Shown piece by piece: positions 11,501-23,286 of a stretch of 64,000 nucleotides of DNA (position 1 is the first letter of the stretch; each line of letters starts with the position of its first letter). The notes under the pieces were generated by a model. That model did not search any database and was not told where the DNA came from. It saw only the letters and a list, made by a program, of their open reading frames with translations. Made by a program: the position numbers and the translations under genes. Source of the DNA: Rotaria sordida (taxonomy: Eukaryota > Rotifera > Eurotatoria > Philodinida > Philodinidae); NCBI GenBank assembly GCA_905250125.1, contig CAJNOL010001028.1, forward strand, positions 21,141 through 85,140. The letters run 5' to 3'.

Positions 11501-14500
11501 ACATATGTTCGTACTTTTTCTGTTGCTATTTATGTCGTCTGTTGATTTGTCCTCTAAGCTCTTTTTTCTTCTTCTTCTATTTTATATGTTATTGTTATTG
11601 AATAAAATCCTAATTTATTTTTTACAAAAAAAAAAAACATATCTAAACATGAAAATTACTACTCTAAATAAGAAAATCTTTTCTTAAATCTTATTCATTG
11701 ATTAATTAATTCAATATTATATTTTTATAAATGTTATATTACTAAGTTATTAAGAGTGAATAACATGAGAATAGAAACTAAGATTAAATGAATCTAGACA
11801 AAAACAATTTGACAATCTATATAAAACAAGATTATTCCTATCAATTTTACTGATTGTACTGTATAGTCGTTTTGATTATAAAAACAAAACTGTCAAAAGA
11901 TATAGAATTTGATCTTTTGTAAAATGAAGATTTCTTCAGATAAAATAAGATTGGATCGACATTATTAGCTGTTATTAAAACATAATAACTTCCTTGTCAT
12001 GAAATGAAGACAAAAAAAAAGCAAATTTATTTTTTGTTTTTTTTATTGTACATTAATTCTATTTTACAAACATTTCGAATAGATTCTTTATGGATTTTAA
12101 TCGATCTTCATTTCTTTATAAAAAAAAAAAAAAAAGCGCAATAAAGTAATTACCTAAAGTCACGCTACAAGGTAAAGAATAAATGATTTTGAATATTATT
12201 GCATGTTATTTTTATTATAAACAAAGCTCGATAAACCTTGATTTCAAGCATACATCCGATGTTGATCAGCCATAATGTATTCAATTTAGAATAAAAACAT
12301 TGTTTATTTTTTTATAAAGGACTTTTTTATTTGGTATTTTTCTGATTTGACATTATTTTCAAGGGTTAATATCCATCTTGTTATTGATAAATAAACCTTC
12401 ATATATCTATATTGTGTCACAGATAGAAGGTTTCAATCTATTGTCAATATGAGACATGACGATATTTCCATTGTTTGATGCGGTCTGTGCATAGAGAATA
12501 TCCAAAGATAATCTTATAAATCAGACAAACTCCAATCGTTTGATATATGGAGCTTTTTATTGATGATATAAACAATATTGAATTCTCTCATAAGAGAATA
12601 AACATAGTGAGATTTCTTGTTAATAGTGAAATATTCTCGTCTGAATAAAAACAAAAAGTCTATGTTGATTTTTTACCCTTTCGCATGAAAACCGACCCAA
12701 GTGCATTGTATGCTATATGTAGCTGAAATATGAAATCAAAAGATTTATATTTCAATACTTTTTATCTGATAGCAAAGTTTTTGACGACTACTAAATATAT
12801 GAATACACAGTCTAATACAAAACAAAAGGTTAATCTTATGTTCTCAATCTATTCATCATTATAATTATTTATTAGTATTACAGCTGATATTCGCATAATG
12901 ATAACTACAGAACAATGTTTATCTAAAATATATCAAGATTATTTTTCTTTTTGTAGTTGATACAACATTTTAACTGCTTTTTATTAAAATTATACGCGAT
13001 ATACTTCAAAATTTGATCATGCATTTATGAAAATAATAGAATTCATCATTTTTCTAATTAATGTAAGTAATCGAGCGTTCACTTACTATAAGTAATTATG
13101 AAAATGTATTATTATATAGAAAAAAAAAATTTGATGATTGTTTATATTATATATTAATAAATTTAAAAATAAAAATTTTCGAATTTTGAGACAGATAAAA
13201 GAATTAAATTAATTATTCTCTCATTCTATTTTGTGATCAAACTTCTTTTTTTTTTACCTAACATTTTTTTTTCCGACTATAACTAAATGAGATTAAAAAT
13301 ATTCTACAATATTAATTTTTACTTTTACAAATTAACAGATTAAACATTTAGTAAATATTTTGTATTTACTAAAATAAATAATTTAAGTATAATCATCAGG
13401 TATAAAATAGATTAGACATGATAAATGAAAAAATACCATTGAAATTCATACATTGTTGACAGTTAATCAACAAAAAAAGATTAAGTTTTGTTAATTCTAT
13501 AAATACATGTCTATATGCTCATTGTTACGAGGTATTCTTCATATTATTATTTCCTGTAATTTTTGCATGTCATTATGTTCATATCGCGTGATTAAGCATA
13601 CATTATACTCAAATACCTTTCTCCTGAGTTTATATATAAGTACCAGAATTTTATGAAACAATGATAAAAAATATTATAACTCATATTTTAACATTGACTT
13701 TGTGAACTAAACGAAGACTATTGAACATATCAACAAATTCTCAAGACTCTATTTTCAAACACAATATGTGAAATAGAATACATACAAGTAATATCTTATT
13801 ATATTTATTTGTATTATAAGTCATTAGAGCTTACCAAAAATTCCTAACCAGTCTCATTTAGATCTATTTCAACTTGAAATTGATTCTTCAAAGATTATTC
13901 AATATTAATATATATATATAAACATTATATGCTCATATTCGATATCAATTAATAATAGATTTTGGATACAACTTCAGCTCGACAACACCATGGCATTCAC
14001 ACTCCTTTATGTGTCTTGCCAATTAGACCAACTAGTGTCGAGGATGTTGCTAATCTTTAAAAGTCCTAACTTTCGGATTACTAGTTTTACATAATACTTA
14101 TTTCTTTTTGTGTTCAGACAATTTTCATTGGCGATAATTTTTTCCAATCACACCTGTCTTGACACGCACGTACGTACCTACAGAAGCAACAAAAAAAAAA
14201 TGCGTTGTTCTTGTCATGTTTCGTCGGAAATATTTGCAGAATAAGAAAAAAAAAATCAGAATATAACAGAAAAAAGAGAGAAAAAAAAAGAAACTAAACA
14301 AAAAACGCTCAGCGTTATGCGTACTTGGTAAGTAAGCAGATCACTAACTGTTACACGTTCCTTCAGTCAATTTAGATATAATTCTAAAAATCTGACATTG
14401 TTTTTATTGAAATAAGACATATTATTCTTCATAATTATTCTTATTTCTTTTTGTGTTTTCTTCGTTTAGTAATAGATTATGTTCTAGATAAAATTCTCCA

Positions 14501-14648
14501 TACAAAAAAGCACTAATTGTTTTCTATATTATATTTATCAGATGCGTCTGATGTCAATATGACCTTAACGAAAAAGTGACATCTTTGTTAAATGTAATTT
14601 CTTTTTTTGTGAATAAGCAAAAACTTCATTAATTAAAGAAGATTAACA
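8503..14648. other. Long gene-poor AT-rich interval
   Basis: Six kilobases with no supported gene except a receptor relic at 12838-12935. Several ORFs of 60-107 codons occur, but they are low-complexity Phe/Ile/Lys-rich frames without the codon bias of real exons. The last few hundred bases presumably hold the promoter and 5' untranslated region of receptor B. No specific element could be named. Confidence 0.5.
12838..12935 (+). pseudogene. Nuclear receptor relic D (ligand-binding-domain fragment)
   Basis: About 100 bp align by eye to receptor B bases near 16086-16180. The strongest run is ACAGCTGATATTCGCATAAT followed by GATAACTACAGAACAATG, against ACAGCTGATTTTCGAATAAT and GACAACTGAAGAACAATG in receptor B. 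Flanking bases match weakly and there is no open frame of useful length. This is a heavily decayed duplicate, and only the best conserved segment can be recognised. Confidence 0.65.
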
Positions 14649-16706
14649 ATGAATTTCAAACGACCTTTATCTCTTTCACCAATTCATCATCGATTCAATA
14701 AAACTCACATAGAATTCAATAAAAACAAGTGCTGCCAAGTATGTGGCGACAAAGCAAATATTTTTAATTATGGAGCTTTATCATGTGCATCGTGTAAAAC
14801 ATTTTTTCGCCGTCATGGTTTTCATCCTGAAGTTTGTAGATCATACTAAATATTTTTTATTTTCTTTTTGTTTGTGTTCAGGATATTCCTCAATGTGATT
14901 TTTATGGAAATTGTGAAATTACAATACAATCAAGAAGAATGTGTACAGCATGTCGATTTTCTAAATGTCTTGCAATTGGAATGAGTCCAGATCTTATTCG
15001 CAAAGAAGACTTTACTGGAAAAAGTCGTTCATTAATAAAACCCAAACAACAGTACTTGTGTTTATCAAAATTAGGCACAGTATGTCCATTGAACAAAACG
15101 AGTTCTAATTTGAAGGAAGAAAAAAAAAATCTAACGTTACTATTTCACAATTTAAAATGTGTTTTTTTACGAATAAATTAATGTGTACAATGATTAACAA
15201 TTTAACGAGAAAGAATAATTGATAATAAAAAAAAAAATGAAGAGTAATAGATAAGAACAATTTGATTATTGGAGATGTAAATATAAATAGAATAAAGAGT
15301 TTTCTATGATGATTAAAAATTGTTGTAAAAGAATTACAATAAATTATCTATTGATGTTCAGAGATTGATTTTTTATTAGATAATGATAACGAAGAAATTA
15401 ATAAACAATCTGCTAGAAAAAAAAAGTTAGTGTACTCTCTCAATACATTTTATAAATATGATACATAATAAAAATTCCTTTACAATTAACAATAAACCTT
15501 TAACAACATCTCTTTTTTTATGGATTCTTTAATATAAAATATCAATATTTTTTACGATGAGCTTTCTAATATTATCATTATAGAATTTTCAAATATTTTT
15601 CTACCTTTATTAACCCTTTCAGAACGAGTGGTACACCGTATGTACTACAGTTATTTATTTTTAACAGTAGGGTATATTATACATTGACGACTAAAAATGA
15701 TTGCGTATGCTTACACTGGCGCTATACATCAGCTATGAGTATATTCGAATGCATACGCAATCATTTTTAGTCATCAATGTATAATATACTTCATTATTAA
15801 GAACAAATGACTGTAATATATACGATGTACCACTCGTCCTGAAAGGATTAATATAATTATATCTTGAAGAAATTGATTTTATTTTAACTTTAGTCTAACA
15901 CTATATTCTCTACAATGAATCTTCTTTCTCGTGATATTTCTTCTCTTAGTCCAGACAATTGGATATTACTTTCAAATCTTGTCCATGCATTTGATTCATT
16001 TGCTCCTTCATATGAAGTAAAACGTATGATTAAATTTCTTACTACAACATCAGTAGATATACAATATAAATTACAACAATCATTAAATATTGTCAGTATG
16101 ATTTGTCAATCAATTCAATCATCTATTAATTCAACAGCTGATTTTCGAATAATGACAACTGAAGAACAATGTTCTCTTGTTCAACGTAATACGCTTGGTA
16201 TTTGGGCATTTTATTCTATGGTTATATTATATCATTGTGATATGTTTGATAATATATCAAGTAAAAGTATTATGAATCCATTATATAAACTTGATGATGT
16301 TGAATATACAAGATCACTTACAATGCGACTTGATCCTGATCCAACACTTGTTAAACTTATAATTATGGTTTTAAGTTTTTCATCAAATTGTTTTACTATA
16401 CATGCAGATCAAAATATGCAACGAGATAGTCTATTAATGGGTACATTTCGTTTACTTGGAAGTCAAAATGCATATGTTGAAATCATGTGGAAATATATGT
16501 TATATCGATATGGATATTTTGAATCTGCAAAACGTTTTTGTGAACTTATTAAAATTATGCTTGATGAAATAAATATGGCATCAAATATTTATGATAATAA
16601 TAAAATTCATCAGAATTTAGCAAATCAAATTATTGAAGGAACGAAACGTTCATTAACATTTGATGGTAGTGAAAACATTCCACTATGGGGTAAAAATGAA
16701 ATTTGA
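14649..16706 (+). CDS. Nuclear hormone receptor B (complete, three exons)
   Basis: Nuclear DNA-binding transcription factor of the hormone receptor superfamily. Exons are 14649-14831, 14882-15079 and 15894-16706. Phases are 0 at both junctions, giving 397 residues. Zinc finger 1 uses Cys29, 32, 46 and 49 (C-x2-C-x13-C-x2-C, P-box region CASCKTFFRR). Zinc finger 2 uses Cys66, 72, 82 and 85 (C-x5-C-x9-C-x2-C), followed by CRFSKCLAIGM, the family signature. A short hinge leads to a ligand-binding domain (about 128-397) ending PLWGKNEI. Intron 1 is 50 bp. Intron 2 is 814 bp and carries a TTAA-flanked MITE. If intron 2 is retained, the frame stops at 15179-15181 and yields a zinc-finger-only protein. 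The P-box departs from CEGCKGFFRR, so the target site is not predictable. The exon 2 donor (ACA/GTATGT) is chosen on consensus and phase. Confidence 0.87.
15614..15847. mobile_element. piggyBac-like MITE in receptor B intron 2 (234 bp)
   Basis: TTAA at 15610-15613 and 15848-15851 flanks an almost complete palindrome. The left end reads CCCTTTCAGAACGAGTGG and the right end reads CCACTCGTCCTGAAAGGA. The arms of about 100 bp meet near 15730 (ATGATTGCGTATGC against GCATACGCAATCAT). The TTAA target and CCCTTT end agree with piggyBac-type transposition. It has no coding capacity. Confidence 0.85.
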
Positions 16707-16709
16707 CAT

Positions 16710-18849
16710 AGAATGACATTAATATTTCATATGCGACTTATTTTGTCTATAATAAAATAAATTATTTTAGTATAACTCTTTAAATCAATTTTTCTCAATT
16801 GAAATCGAAAAACAAAATATTTGTTGAAATAAATGATTGTGAAAGATATATCATTCGGTTTTTTTTTGTTTCTAGATTATTAATAGAACTATATAGAATA
16901 ATTAATAATTACAATATGAGATGATTATTATAAACTTGATGTAAAATTTTACAATGAAAATTATGCTTACAACATATTGTTGACGTAATGAATTTTCAAA
17001 TACTTCTCGAATATATTATTGGAAAATGAAATCTTGTTTATATGTCTATAAAAATAATATCAATTCTTAATACAAATAAATATCCTTACATTCTATATGA
17101 ATTGAGAACATTCCTTCAATCAACAGATTACTGAAAGTTGTTTTTCTTGCTCTGTTATTATACATATTGTTCATTTGAAAAGAAAGAAATTTGTTTTGCG
17201 AATAAGAAGATGAGCTAAACGATTATTTCCCTAATGAAGGTACTCATGGGGTTTGAGTACTCATCAGTAGTACTCGTGCTAGGATTTGTGTACATGAGTA
17301 CGACTGCCAAGTACTCGCCGTGGAAAATTGAGTCTTTTACGAATACTCACTCATCTATAATTGGTTCATCATTATTATTTTATATTTTCTTTTTATTTTA
17401 TTTAACAGTCAACGATGTGACACAAGCAAATATTATGAAATTTCGAGAAATGAAAACTTTCAACTATATTTTTCTCTTTTTAATATATCATAACAAAGAC
17501 ATTTTCTCTATAGAAGAAAATAAACAGTACAGGAAAATAAATATTGAAGACACTATAATATCAGTACAGATAGATAACTGGTAAAATATTAAGACATGCA
17601 ATAATAGGAAACGAAAATTTTTAAAGTGATTACGACAAAGAAAAAAACAATTCCATGAAACTTTTAATTTTATCTAGTAACACGTATAAGAACAATAGAA
17701 AAAATCTAAAATTTAAGAATCGAAATAGAATGAATTATCGTTCAGATAAATCTAATTGCATATTCTAGTTTACTTAGAAAATGAATAAGTCACTCTTTGT
17801 ATTTTAAGTAGCTCTTCATTGAAGTGGTTGCGATGACTCATTAGTGAAAAGTGTAAGACGAAATTAAACTAGGTTTCAAAAATACTTGTCAACGTTGGTT
17901 GAAATTTTAAAATCAAAAAGAGAAACAAGCAAAGAAGAGAGTGTAGAATTAAGATATTAATATGTGTACTAGAAATAGTAAGGCGATCTTTTTTTTACAC
18001 AAGTGACACTGTGTGAATCATGACTGAATTTCTTCGGTGACATATTTTATTTGGAGATATATGTCAGTGGTACATGCTTTTGAAATTGGTTATGTTATAT
18101 TCTACTTTTCTACTAAGGACATTTCACGATTTAATACATATGTCTATCGTTTCCTTCTCTAGGTTAATATTAGACGTATAGAAAGGTTATTATGGAAAGA
18201 AAACAGAGTTGAAGGTCAAAAAAACATTTCTTTTTGGTTTTTTTTCTATTCTGTCTATTATATACAAAGAAATATGTATATTTATTCATCATGTTTATAA
18301 TCAAATATTTTCTAAGATATATAGATTATTAGATGTAGGTATGACAGATATTCTTAGGTAATGTTGATCTTTATTGTTTCTATGAAAATAAAAAAAAACA
18401 AGTATTTAACAGGTACATTAATAAACTTAGGTCGATTATTTGTCCTTTGATCTTTGCAATTATCATACATGTTTTATAAATATTTATTCTGAAGAACGCA
18501 TAAGAGACTTAAATACATAAACTTTGAACTGTAATAATAAAAAAGGAAGAAACAAAACGTGAGTTGTAACAGTTATAATTCTATTGATTAATGCAAAATT
18601 GACTAATAAATTACAGAAATATTTATTCTATTCGATATGAAAAGGATAAAATTACATAGTTTTTTGACGTACAGCATTTACTTATTTTCTTGATAGTAAT
18701 CAAAACTAAAGATTTTTATAGAATATCTTATAGCTATAAATTATTTTATATTTCATTCTTAATATAGATTTTTTAGTTTTTATTATTCGATTGATTCATA
18801 TTAGTTCAATTTTTCAATAATTCTAAAATGACTCTTTAAACAACTATAA
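16710..18849. other. Intergenic interval after receptor B
   Basis: Possible polyadenylation signals (AATAAAATAAATT) lie about 45 bp after the receptor B stop. A 116-codon ORF at 17234-17584 includes a short run of GAGTACTC-like inverted motifs and is not supported as a gene. Nothing else was recognised. Confidence 0.45.
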
Positions 18850-19110
18850 TCTATTTTACCAATTCATTAACGAATTAATAAAATTCAAACAAAATTTGAT
18901 AATAACTATTTCTGTCAAATTTTTAATTATGAATCTTTATCATGTTCATCTTGTAAAATATTTTTTCGTTGTTATAATTTTCATTCTGAAATTGCAGATC
19001 ATATCAACAATAAATTGTTGTATCGACATCAATCACAGTGTGTATAAATTGTCTAAATCAAATCTCGATATTTAAAACCATTCTTACGAACATTATGCAT
19101 AAGTCATATA

Positions 19111-19733
19111 CAGTGGGTCCCAAAATTATTCAACCAGGTGTAATTTGGATTTTTTTTCGTAGCTTTAAGTGCTAGAAAGAATCCAAATAGTGATTTGAAT
19201 ATTGCCAACAAGAATTCGCGAAAATGATAACCCTCATGAATTTTCCTAACAAAAGATTTCTAGAAAACCACAACTCTGATTTTTCAACATCAAGAAGCCT
19301 TGTTTTAACAGTCTGGAATTATAGAGCAGCCAATTCTCTACAAAATGAGATGTCTCCGAGCTTTCTACGACCTTCATTTCAAAAGTTCCAAGCGTCACAA
19401 AAATTGAAAAAAAGTGAAATTTATGAGAAAAGCGACTAAAAACCGCATTTGTTCGATTTTTGTGACGCTTAGAACTTTTGAAGGGAAGATCATAGAAAGC
19501 TCGGAGACGTCTCATTTTGTAGAGAATTGGCTGCTCTATAATTCCAGACTGTTAAAACAAGGCTTCTTGCTGCTGAAAAATCAGAGTTTTGGTTTTCTAG
19601 AAATCTTATTTTGTTATCATTTTCTCGAATTCTTGTTGGCAATTTTCAAATCACTATTTGGATTCTTTCTAGCACTTAAGGCTACGAAAGAAAATCCAAA
19701 TTACACCTGGTCGAATAATTTTGAGACCCACTG
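19111..19733. mobile_element. Palindromic Tc1/mariner MITE, 623 bp
   Basis: TA at 19109-19110 and 19734-19735 flanks ends reading CAGTGGGTCCCAAAATTATT (left) and AATAATTTTGAGACCCACTG (right). The two halves are reverse complements over almost their whole length, with a loop near 19415-19440. Open frames inside are products of the palindrome. TACAGTGGGTC is a typical Tc1/mariner terminus. Confidence 0.88.
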
Positions 19734-21139
19734 TATATATACATATATATTCTTGGAGAAGAAATTTTGTTGCATATTCCTATGACAAAAAAAAAACTCG
19801 ATTTTGACTTTTTTTTTTCGAAAAAATAGATTTTCTGAAGGCGGAGGTTTTGTAAAGAAAATGATTTTTATTATTTGTTCGATTCGATTATTCTCAAAAA
19901 AAAAAAAAACATTCTCAATGTAAACAATTTACTTATGTTGACAAAATCTCTTCGAAAGGAAATTTGAAAAAACATCCTTTATGTAGAGTCCGTTGCGTTG
20001 ATTAGTCTCTAGGACTCAAATGTAGTCATGTCCGTTTTTGAGATGAATCCAACGGATCATACTCTAAAAGTAATAGACACTTATGACTTGATTACTATAA
20101 GATCATTGTCAAGATTGTCTGAAAAATGTGTAGGATGCGTTCATAGCAGCATACAAATAATCAATAAAAAGTATTTCGTACTTTTGAAGTGATTATTAGA
20201 TTTAGACTGAAAAAGTTCGTTCAAATTAGAAGTGCGGTTCAAGATCTGAAGAAGTTTAATCAATCAGATTTTGGTACGAACTCGAGTCTAAAATATATTT
20301 AATAAATCGAGTTTGGGTTTAAATGAGTTCTATCTCTATGTAATGTTGTAAAATTGATTGCAGTATATCGATGTTCTATAGACTATATAATACAATATTT
20401 CACATCTGACTGGTTGAAGAAATTAAAAGTTAATTGAGTTTTATCTTTAAACTTTACATACCAGAACCATTTATTTCGATCGCATAACAGAATCCTTAGT
20501 TCGATTTTTGAACTTTTTTTTATGCTGATTTAAAATTTGATATTTATTTGAAGTGAAATGAGTATTATTCCGTACAACTATCAATTGAAAAAATTCAAAA
20601 TTGGACTAAAGATTTTATTATTAGGATCCGTTTATTTTAGATCGTACAAAGTAATTCATTTTGTAGCATTTGAAAAGTTCTAAATATGAACAAAGTTTCA
20701 TTAAAGCAAGAATTAAACGATAAAATGGAATGTATACGAACGCTTTTTAAACTCAAAATATAAGTAATGAAAGATTTATATACGATGTAGAAAATTCAAA
20801 ATTTGCGAGTATGGATACATCTTCATTTACAATGGCACATCCTGACAAAATTTTTTGAATAAATCTCTTCTATAACATATAGAATTTTTTAAATTTATTT
20901 CCATCATGAACTTCAATTAGATTGATCCTTAAAAATCAAAAAAGGAATCGCAATACATTCTTATGCAGTTTAATCCTTTAATTACAATGCGACTTGATCC
21001 TGATTCAATACTTATTAAACTTATATTTATGGTTTTTAGTTTTTTTTTATCAAATTGTTTTGCTGTAAATGAAGATCACAATATGAAATGAAATAATCTA
21101 CTAATGGATACTTTTTCGTTTATTTGAAAGTCAATAATA

Positions 21140-21477
21140 GGATGTCCGAAAAGTCACTAGAGTTAGAAAAAATTGAATATCTTCACTACAGCTCGAACAA
21201 ACGAGCTGATTCTTTTATCAATAATAAACGTATGTTCAAGCTTTCTATTCATAGAGAGACTCTTTGTTAAGTCTATTGTTTATTTCCTACCAGTAAAAAA
21301 GTACAATGTTTTTTGTTAAGATCATTGATGGTATTTAACAAAGACTCTTGTTAATCTTGTCCGTGTGGATTTGAAGTATGAACATGTCTCTATTATTGGT
21401 AAAAAGATCAGCCTGTTTGCTTAAGCTGTAGTGGAAATATTCAATTTTTTCTAACTCTAGTGACTTTCCGGACACTC
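21140..21477. mobile_element. Tc1/mariner MITE inserted in receptor pseudogene, 338 bp
   Basis: TA at 21138-21139 and 21478-21479 flanks inverted repeats of about 60 bp. They begin GGATGTCCGAAAAGTCACTA and end TAGTGACTTTCCGGACACTC. The insertion interrupts the receptor-derived sequence between TTTGAAAGTCAATAA and TGTTATTGAACG. The interior shows no transposase. Confidence 0.87.
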
Positions 21478-21662
21478 TATATGTTATTGAACGTTTTTGT
21501 GAACTTATTAAAATGAAATAAATCTTGCATCAACTATTTCTGACAATAATAAAATTCATCAGAATTTAACAAATTAAATTGCTCAAGAAACAGAACGATC
21601 ATTAACTATTGATGATAGTAAAATGGAGTAAAAGTGAAATTTGACATTTTCGGTGTGAAATC

Positions 21663-22350
21663 ACGTAAGTAAAGTTAGCACTAGATTCGAGTTTTTGCTG
21701 TCCGGATTCGTCCCTGGGCTTGAGTTGATTTTGGTTCAACTCGAGTTATATGCAGAATTTTACGACGAATCTGATGGTGTAAAGATCAAGGGGGATCATA
21801 GAGCAAAAATCAATACTTGACCCCAAAATACTGATTTCTTCAAAAATTTCCTGAAAGTTTTTCTTGTCCTGATTCGCTATGTTGCTTGAGTTGGGTCTAA
21901 AATTGGTTGAGTTAGACTCAGCTCGAAATTCTGCATCGAATGATATCAATTTTATATGAGGTTATCGGTCAAAAAATTTTTCGACTAGATGAGGGTGAGG
22001 ATGACCTCTGAGGAGTGGGATTGAGTGAAGTGGAAATTTTTTCGCCGATGACCCCATATAAAATTGATATTATTCGATGCAGAATTTCGAGCTGAGTCTA
22101 ACTCAACCAATTTTAGACCCAAATCAAGTGACATAGCGAATCCGGACAGGAAAAACTTTCAGGAAATTTTTGAAGAAACCAGTATTTTGGGGTCAAGTGT
22201 TGATTTTTGCTCGATGACATCCCTTGATCTTTACACCATCAGATTCGCCGTAAAATTCTGCATATAACTCAAGTTGAACCAAAATCAACTCAAGTCCAGG
22301 AGCAAATCCGGACAGTAAAAACTCGAATCTGGTGCTAACTTTACTTACGT
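21663..22350. mobile_element. Near-perfect 688-bp palindromic element
   Basis: The arms run 21663 to about 21960 and about 22055 to 22350, with ends ACGTAAGTAAAGTTAGCAC and GTGCTAACTTTACTTACGT. The loop of about 90 bp is GAGG/GATGA-rich. TGAAATC flanks both sides (21656-21662 and after 22352), possibly a target duplication. It lies 18 bp after pseudogene C. Each arm carries a 67-codon open frame of the same protein on opposite strands. These are simply the arms read outward and are not taken as genes. Confidence 0.8.
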
Positions 22351-23130
22351 TCTGAAATCAAACAAAACATATTCTTCATAAGAAATATCAAGGATTTGTA
22401 TATATTTTAAATGATAAATCAATTAAAATATCTAAATTAATTGTAAGAATCTAACAACAAATGTAATGTAATCATCATTTCGAATCATTTTTGTTTTTTT
22501 CACTATGATTAAATGAACTATTCGATCAAGAAATAAGACTTATGATGTTTCTCTTACTATATTAATAAACAGATGTTAAGATTCTCTTTCTTTTTTTTTT
22601 CTTTTTCTTACGTATATCGTCTTTAATATCACTGAACTTAATCATATATTTGTGTATATAAGACGTTCAAGTGCAAAATAACAATGAGAATAATCAATCA
22701 TATGGACTTTTTTCCTCAAGCTTAAAATGACATCATTCAATAACCGTTTGACATTTAGGTAAATTTCGAGTTCAAGTCAATTGAATATAGGAACCATACG
22801 GTCTAATTATCATCCAGACGGAAATACTTGACTATTAACATTCGATTGATGTTCTTTTTTCTTCAAATGAACAACTCTTTTTTTTTTTTACATCCGATAT
22901 GAATAGAGCGAACTATAAGTATACTCATATACGAGTAATCTTATTATCTATCGAGTACTACCTGCTTAAGCTGACAATGATTATTGATGGAGTCGATCGA
23001 CTATATACTCGCGCAATCTGTAATTGAATAGCCCATCCGTCTGTCATTTATCATATTGTTCAATAAAGAGAGACATTGATCAATTTCTTTTTCTCTTTTT
23101 TCTTGATATTCTTCATTTCGTCATCAAAAT
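22351..23130. other. Intergenic, no gene seen
   Basis: AT-rich DNA. The part nearest 23131 presumably includes the promoter of the small signal-peptide ORF. No motif could be assigned. Confidence 0.4.
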
Positions 23131-23238
23131 ATGTACGAATTACTATGGTTTATGCTTGTTATTATGGTTCATAGTTCTTTATCTCGATTAGAACTACAAT
23201 TATCTAATATTGATGATGAAGATCTTTGTAAGTATTAA
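23131..23238 (+). CDS. Small ORF with signal peptide (35 aa, possibly first exon)
   Basis: ATG at 23131 opens a typical signal peptide (MYELLWFMLVIMVHSSLS) followed by an acidic stretch NIDDEDL. Read straight through it stops at TAA 23236-23238. A strong donor (GTAAGT at 23228) lies inside, so this may instead be the first exon of a spliced gene. The nearest acceptor (AG at 23323-23324) leads into a frame containing CKCLCKCF, but splicing there creates TAA at the junction. The acceptor at 23335-23336 avoids that stop but gives a low-complexity tail. The true structure is unresolved. Product unknown; secretion is an inference from the hydrophobic N-terminus. Confidence 0.35.
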   Translation: MYELLWFMLVIMVHSSLSRLELQLSNIDDEDLCKY

Positions 23239-23286
23239 GAAGATTTGTTTATTTTAATTTAATAATGATTTATATTAATATTATTA

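Larger units (their letters stand above)
18850..21644 (+). pseudogene. Nuclear receptor pseudogene C, split by transposons
   Basis: The zinc-finger exon relic lies at about 18850-19040: TTTTTAATTATGAATCTTTA then TCATGTTCATCTTGTAAAA matches receptor B, but key cysteine codons and the frame are lost. The ligand-binding exon relic lies at 20975-21644. It shares ACAATGCGACTTGATCCTGA with receptor B and ends near the same stop, with frameshifts and an in-frame TGA after GATCACAATATGAAA. The first half of the ligand-binding exon is missing. A 623-bp element (19111-19733) sits between the two exons, and a 338-bp element (21140-21477) sits inside the second. Copy C is closer to B than to A. Confidence 0.85.

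Noticed and set aside
17234..17584. 116-codon plus-strand ORF
   Set aside because: The first third is a run of GAGTACTC-like motifs and the rest is Phe/Ile-rich low-complexity sequence. No supporting evidence.
19224..19785. Three overlapping ORFs of 71-123 codons
   Set aside because: They fall entirely or mostly inside the 623-bp palindromic MITE and mirror each other.
21746..22267. Two similar 67-codon ORFs on opposite strands
   Set aside because: They are the two arms of a palindromic element read outward, so their similarity comes from the inverted repeat and not from a protein under selection.
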